Source: DATFJZ01 sp046482845
GTDB lineage: Bacteria > Desulfobacterota > Desulfobacteria > Desulfobacterales > Desulfobacteraceae
Reading direction: 5' to 3'
NCBI GenBank assembly: GCA_046482845.1
Contig: JAWOEJ010000352.1
Span: 1 to 7,953, forward strand
Length of the DNA: 7,953 nucleotides
In this document: positions 5,868-7,953 of the stretch, piece by piece
How positions within the stretch are numbered: the stretch's first letter is position 1
How the letters are laid out: the number at the start of each line of letters is the position of its first letter
The notes under the pieces: generated by a model
Seen by the model: the letters and a program-made list of their open reading frames with translations, nothing else
Databases searched by the model: none
Told to the model about the DNA's origin: nothing
Made by a program: the position numbers and the translations under genes

Positions 5868-7223
5868 ATGACAAAAAAATTATTTGGAACAGACGGTATC
5901 CGGGGGGGTGCCAATGTTTATCCCATGACAGCTGAGACAGCCTTGAAGATCGGAGCGGCGGCGGCTTTGTCTGTTAAAGAAAAGGGGTTTGATTCAATTG
6001 TGCTGGGAAAGGACACCCGCATGTCAGGGGATATGCTGGAGGCTGCCCTTTCTGCCGGGATTACAGGCAGGGGGGTAAATGTGCTTCAGGCCGGTGTAAT
6101 CCCGACACCGGGGATTGCATTCCTTGCCTCATCCATTGACCACGTTGGCGCCGGCATGGTTATCTCAGCTTCCCACAATCCTTATCAGGATAACGGCATA
6201 AAGATATTTAAAGGAGATGGCAGCAAACTCCTTGATTCAGAAGAGGATGCCATTGAAAAAAAGATTTTTACCATCAATGAAGAAAATTTACCCCGGGAAA
6301 CCGGCAGGGTTGAGCCCCTTTCCCGGTCACTGGATTTTTATGCTGATTTTTTAAAAAATTCCTATGCTCCTTCCGGGAATCAAAAAAAATTCAAAATCGT
6401 TGTTGACTGTTCCAACGGGGCTGCATTCAAGGTGGCTCCCAAAGTTTTTTCTTCTCCTTATTTTGATCCCCTGTTTATCGGAAATACCCCTGACGGTAAA
6501 AATATAAATTTGAACTGCGGGTCGGAACATACAGAAAAATTATCTGAAAATGTAGTTGCAGGCAGGGCAGACATAGGGCTGGCCTTTGATGGCGATGCTG
6601 ACCGGCTCATTGCTGTGGATGAAACCGGAAAACGCATCACCGGGGACACCATCCTTGCCGTATGCGCCAAACATGCCAGGGATTCAGGACGGCTTGAGCC
6701 AAACAGGATCGTTGCCACGGTGATGAGCAATATCGGTTTTTTAAAAGCAGTTGAAGACCTTGGCATTGAATGTTTTATAACGGATGTGGGTGACAGAAAT
6801 GTGCTCAGGAAAATGGCCCAAACCCAGGCCGTTATGGGAGGCGAGGATTCAGGCCATATGATCTTTTCCCGGTATCATACCACGGGCGACGGCATCCTCA
6901 CTGCACTGCAGCTGATTTCTGTGATGGCGGAAACCGGACAGAAATTGTCTGAGCTTGCCGGTATAATGAAAGTTTACCCCCAGGTGCTGATGAATGTGGC
7001 AGTAAACAGTTCAAAGCCGGATTTCATGGCAATACCGCCCATTGCCGATGCCATAAAATATGTCAGGGAACAGCTGGACAGCAGCGGCAGGGTCCTGGTG
7101 AGATATTCCGGCACCCAGCCTTTTCTGCGCGTCATGGTTGAGGGACCGGATGAGGAAGATACACAAAAATACTGCCGGTTCATCTGTGAAAAAATAAGAC
7201 AGTCTGCCTGGAAGGACGGATAA
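5868..7223 (+). CDS. glmM: Phosphoglucosamine mutase
   Basis: A 451-residue cytoplasmic enzyme of the alpha-D-phosphohexomutase family, converting glucosamine-6-phosphate to glucosamine-1-phosphate on the way to UDP-GlcNAc. It has all four functional loops: the N-terminal FGTDGIRG (6-13), the phosphoserine loop ISASHNPYQDNG with S102, the metal-binding DGDADR (241-246), and the sugar-specificity loop GGEDSGH (324-330). The phosphate-binding loop is RYSGTQP (412-418), where most GlmM have RxSGTEP; the Gln for Glu change is notable but the loop is otherwise intact. Length is normal. AAAGGT lies about 10 bases before the ATG. It follows the beta-helix gene by 39 bases and precedes the UDP-GlcNAc dehydrogenase by 22, so the three are probably one operon for amino-sugar nucleotides. 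PgmA/ManB-type activity cannot be fully excluded, but the loop motifs favour GlmM. Confidence 0.95.
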   Translation: MTKKLFGTDGIRGGANVYPMTAETALKIGAAAALSVKEKGFDSIVLGKDTRMSGDMLEAALSAGITGRGVNVLQAGVIPTPGIAFLASSIDHVGAGMVISASHNPYQDNGIKIFKGDGSKLLDSEEDAIEKKIFTINEENLPRETGRVEPLSRSLDFYADFLKNSYAPSGNQKKFKIVVDCSNGAAFKVAPKVFSSPYFDPLFIGNTPDGKNINLNCGSEHTEKLSENVVAGRADIGLAFDGDADRLIAVDETGKRITGDTILAVCAKHARDSGRLEPNRIVATVMSNIGFLKAVEDLGIECFITDVGDRNVLRKMAQTQAVMGGEDSGHMIFSRYHTTGDGILTALQLISVMAETGQKLSELAGIMKVYPQVLMNVAVNSSKPDFMAIPPIADAIKYVREQLDSSGRVLVRYSGTQPFLRVMVEGPDEEDTQKYCRFICEKIRQSAWKDG

Positions 7224-7245
7224 AACAAAAGGAATGCGTTTAATC

Positions 7246-7716
7246 ATGGAACAAGAAAATATCACAATTGCGGTGATTGGTCTCGGATATGTGGGGCTGC
7301 CCCTGGCCGTTCATTTTGGCGCAAAATTTAAAACCATTGGTCTGGATTTAAAGGAAAGTATTGTTGAAAACTGCAGAAAATTTGAGGATCCCACAGGAGA
7401 AGTGTCCAGAAAAGAGTTTGAAGCGGCTGTTCATTTTACCCCGACCAGTGATCCGTTGACCCTTTCCCGGGCTGATTTCATTATCGTGGCCGTTCCTACC
7501 CCCATTGACCACGCCCGCCGCCCCAATCTCGGCCCTGTTGAAAGCGCCTCTGTAACTGCCGGCAGATACATGAAAAAAGATGCGGTTGTTATATTTGAAT
7601 CCACTGTTTATCCCGGGGTGACTGAAGATATCTGCGTCCCCCTTCTGGAGGCCGCCGCCCGCGGGACCATCGCACCATGGATCGCCGCCTCGGGGGCGGC
7701 GGTGAAGATCGGGTGA
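7246..7716 (+). CDS. tviB: UDP-N-acetylglucosamine 6-dehydrogenase (TviB/WbpO type), N-terminal part only, broken at ~7650
   Basis: This would oxidise UDP-GlcNAc (or UDP-GalNAc) to the uronic acid with NAD+, for capsule or O-antigen synthesis. Visible are the Rossmann loop GLGYVGLPLA, the conserved VAVPTPIDHARRPNLGP and FESTVYPGVTEDICVPLLE, which place it with the TviB/WbpO group. The family is about 420-430 residues long; only about 135 native residues remain. The catalytic Cys region and the UDP-binding C-terminal domain are missing. From about 7650 the frame continues into unrelated GC-rich DNA and stops at 7716, so the last 22 residues (from AAARGTIAPW on) are not part of this enzyme. I prefer ATG 7246, 12 bases after AAGGA (7229-7233), over ATG 7234, which directly abuts that site. 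It is the third gene of the glmM cluster. Confidence 0.85.
   Translation: MEQENITIAVIGLGYVGLPLAVHFGAKFKTIGLDLKESIVENCRKFEDPTGEVSRKEFEAAVHFTPTSDPLTLSRADFIIVAVPTPIDHARRPNLGPVESASVTAGRYMKKDAVVIFESTVYPGVTEDICVPLLEAAARGTIAPWIAASGAAVKIG
7648..7659. other. Junction between two unrelated genomes
   Basis: To the left the plus strand reads as dehydrogenase up to VPLLE (GAG at 7648-7650). To the right the minus strand reads as a ChaN-family protein up to VPR (CGG at 7661-7659). The intervening GCC-rich bases suit either gene, so the break cannot be placed exactly and may involve a few bases of shared sequence. Base composition rises sharply from left to right. Confidence 0.8.
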
Positions 7717-7952
7717 TACATCGAGAAATCAGGCCAGCCGCTGGCCTCCCAGTCGATCGCCGCGGCAAGGGCCTCCGCGTCGCCGCGCAGATCCGGTGTC
7801 ACGCGCGCGGCCTGATTCTCGGTCAGCATCTCGAAGACGATCGCCGCCGGCTGCAGTTTTTCAACCTGTGTGGCCTGTTCGGCATGGTGGGCGGGGTTGT
7901 CATGGATTTCACCCAGGACCCAAACGTCTTGCGCCGCCCCGGGAAGGGCGGC
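7651..7952 (-). CDS. ChaN-family haem-binding-like lipoprotein, internal fragment (alphaproteobacterial style)
   Basis: The minus-strand frame is open from the window edge and gives about 100 residues with no start or stop of its own. It contains VWVLGEIHDNPAHHAEQA near the N-terminal side, then AAIVFEMLTENQAARVTP and DWEASGWPDFSMYHPIF. These match, from memory, the ChaN (DUF399) family in Rhodobacteraceae, a haem-binding, iron-related protein group; the GE(I/V)HDNPxHH motif is its hallmark. The signal peptide and the C-terminal part are missing. After VPRAAA (about 7650) the frame reads antisense through the dehydrogenase and is meaningless. The strong GC bias at third codon positions is unlike all other genes in the window and points to a different source organism. 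Confidence 0.75.
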
Positions 7953-7953
7953 G

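Noticed and set aside
6458..6766. 102-residue minus-strand frame inside glmM
   Set aside because: It is an antisense shadow of a well-supported gene with intact catalytic motifs.

Overview
The first ~7.65 kb look like one stretch of a moderate-GC, Gram-negative anaerobe-type genome, most likely Desulfobacterota (Desulfobacterales-like). This placement rests on protein style from memory, not on a search: a sigma-54 activator with a Fis-type HTH, a FabH-type ketosynthase, an unusual GlmU-like left-handed beta-helix protein and a GlmM with an RYSGTQ phosphate loop. The last ~300 bases are abruptly GC-rich and encode, on the other strand, part of a ChaN-family protein of alphaproteobacterial (Rhodobacteraceae) style. 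That end is most simply a chimeric join.

Layout. 1-287 is non-coding as far as I can see and holds a REP/IS200-like imperfect inverted repeat (143-230). On the minus strand lie a sigma-54-dependent AAA+ activator without a receiver domain (288-1385), a stand-alone receiver protein 58 bp upstream of it (1444-1836), and a YrbG-type cation/Ca2+ antiporter with a TTG start (2101-3030). A divergent intergenic region of 339 bp follows. On the plus strand are a FabH-like ketosynthase III (3370-4383), a GlmU-like beta-helix protein without a pyrophosphorylase domain (GTG start, 4575-5828), GlmM (5868-7223) and the N-terminal third of a UDP-GlcNAc dehydrogenase (from 7246), which is cut at about 7650 by the foreign sequence.

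How the genes work together. The last three plus-strand genes are closely spaced and form a plausible amino-sugar pathway: GlmM makes GlcN-1-P, the beta-helix protein could act on hexosamine-1-P or UDP-hexosamine, and the dehydrogenase oxidises UDP-GlcNAc to the uronic acid used in capsule or O-antigen. The receiver and AAA+ genes look like an NtrC-type regulator split into two proteins. No cognate kinase or convincing sigma-54 promoter is visible.

The most notable unexplained structure is an interspersed repeat built of heptads of the form GANNNCT and ending in GCTTTCATATAAAAAAA. Three copies (1862-1942 minus, 3259-3345 plus, 4510-4562 plus) each end 12-26 nt before the start codon of a different gene, always in the same orientation relative to that gene. 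The number of heptads varies between copies. No CRISPR array, tRNA, rRNA or complete insertion sequence was seen.
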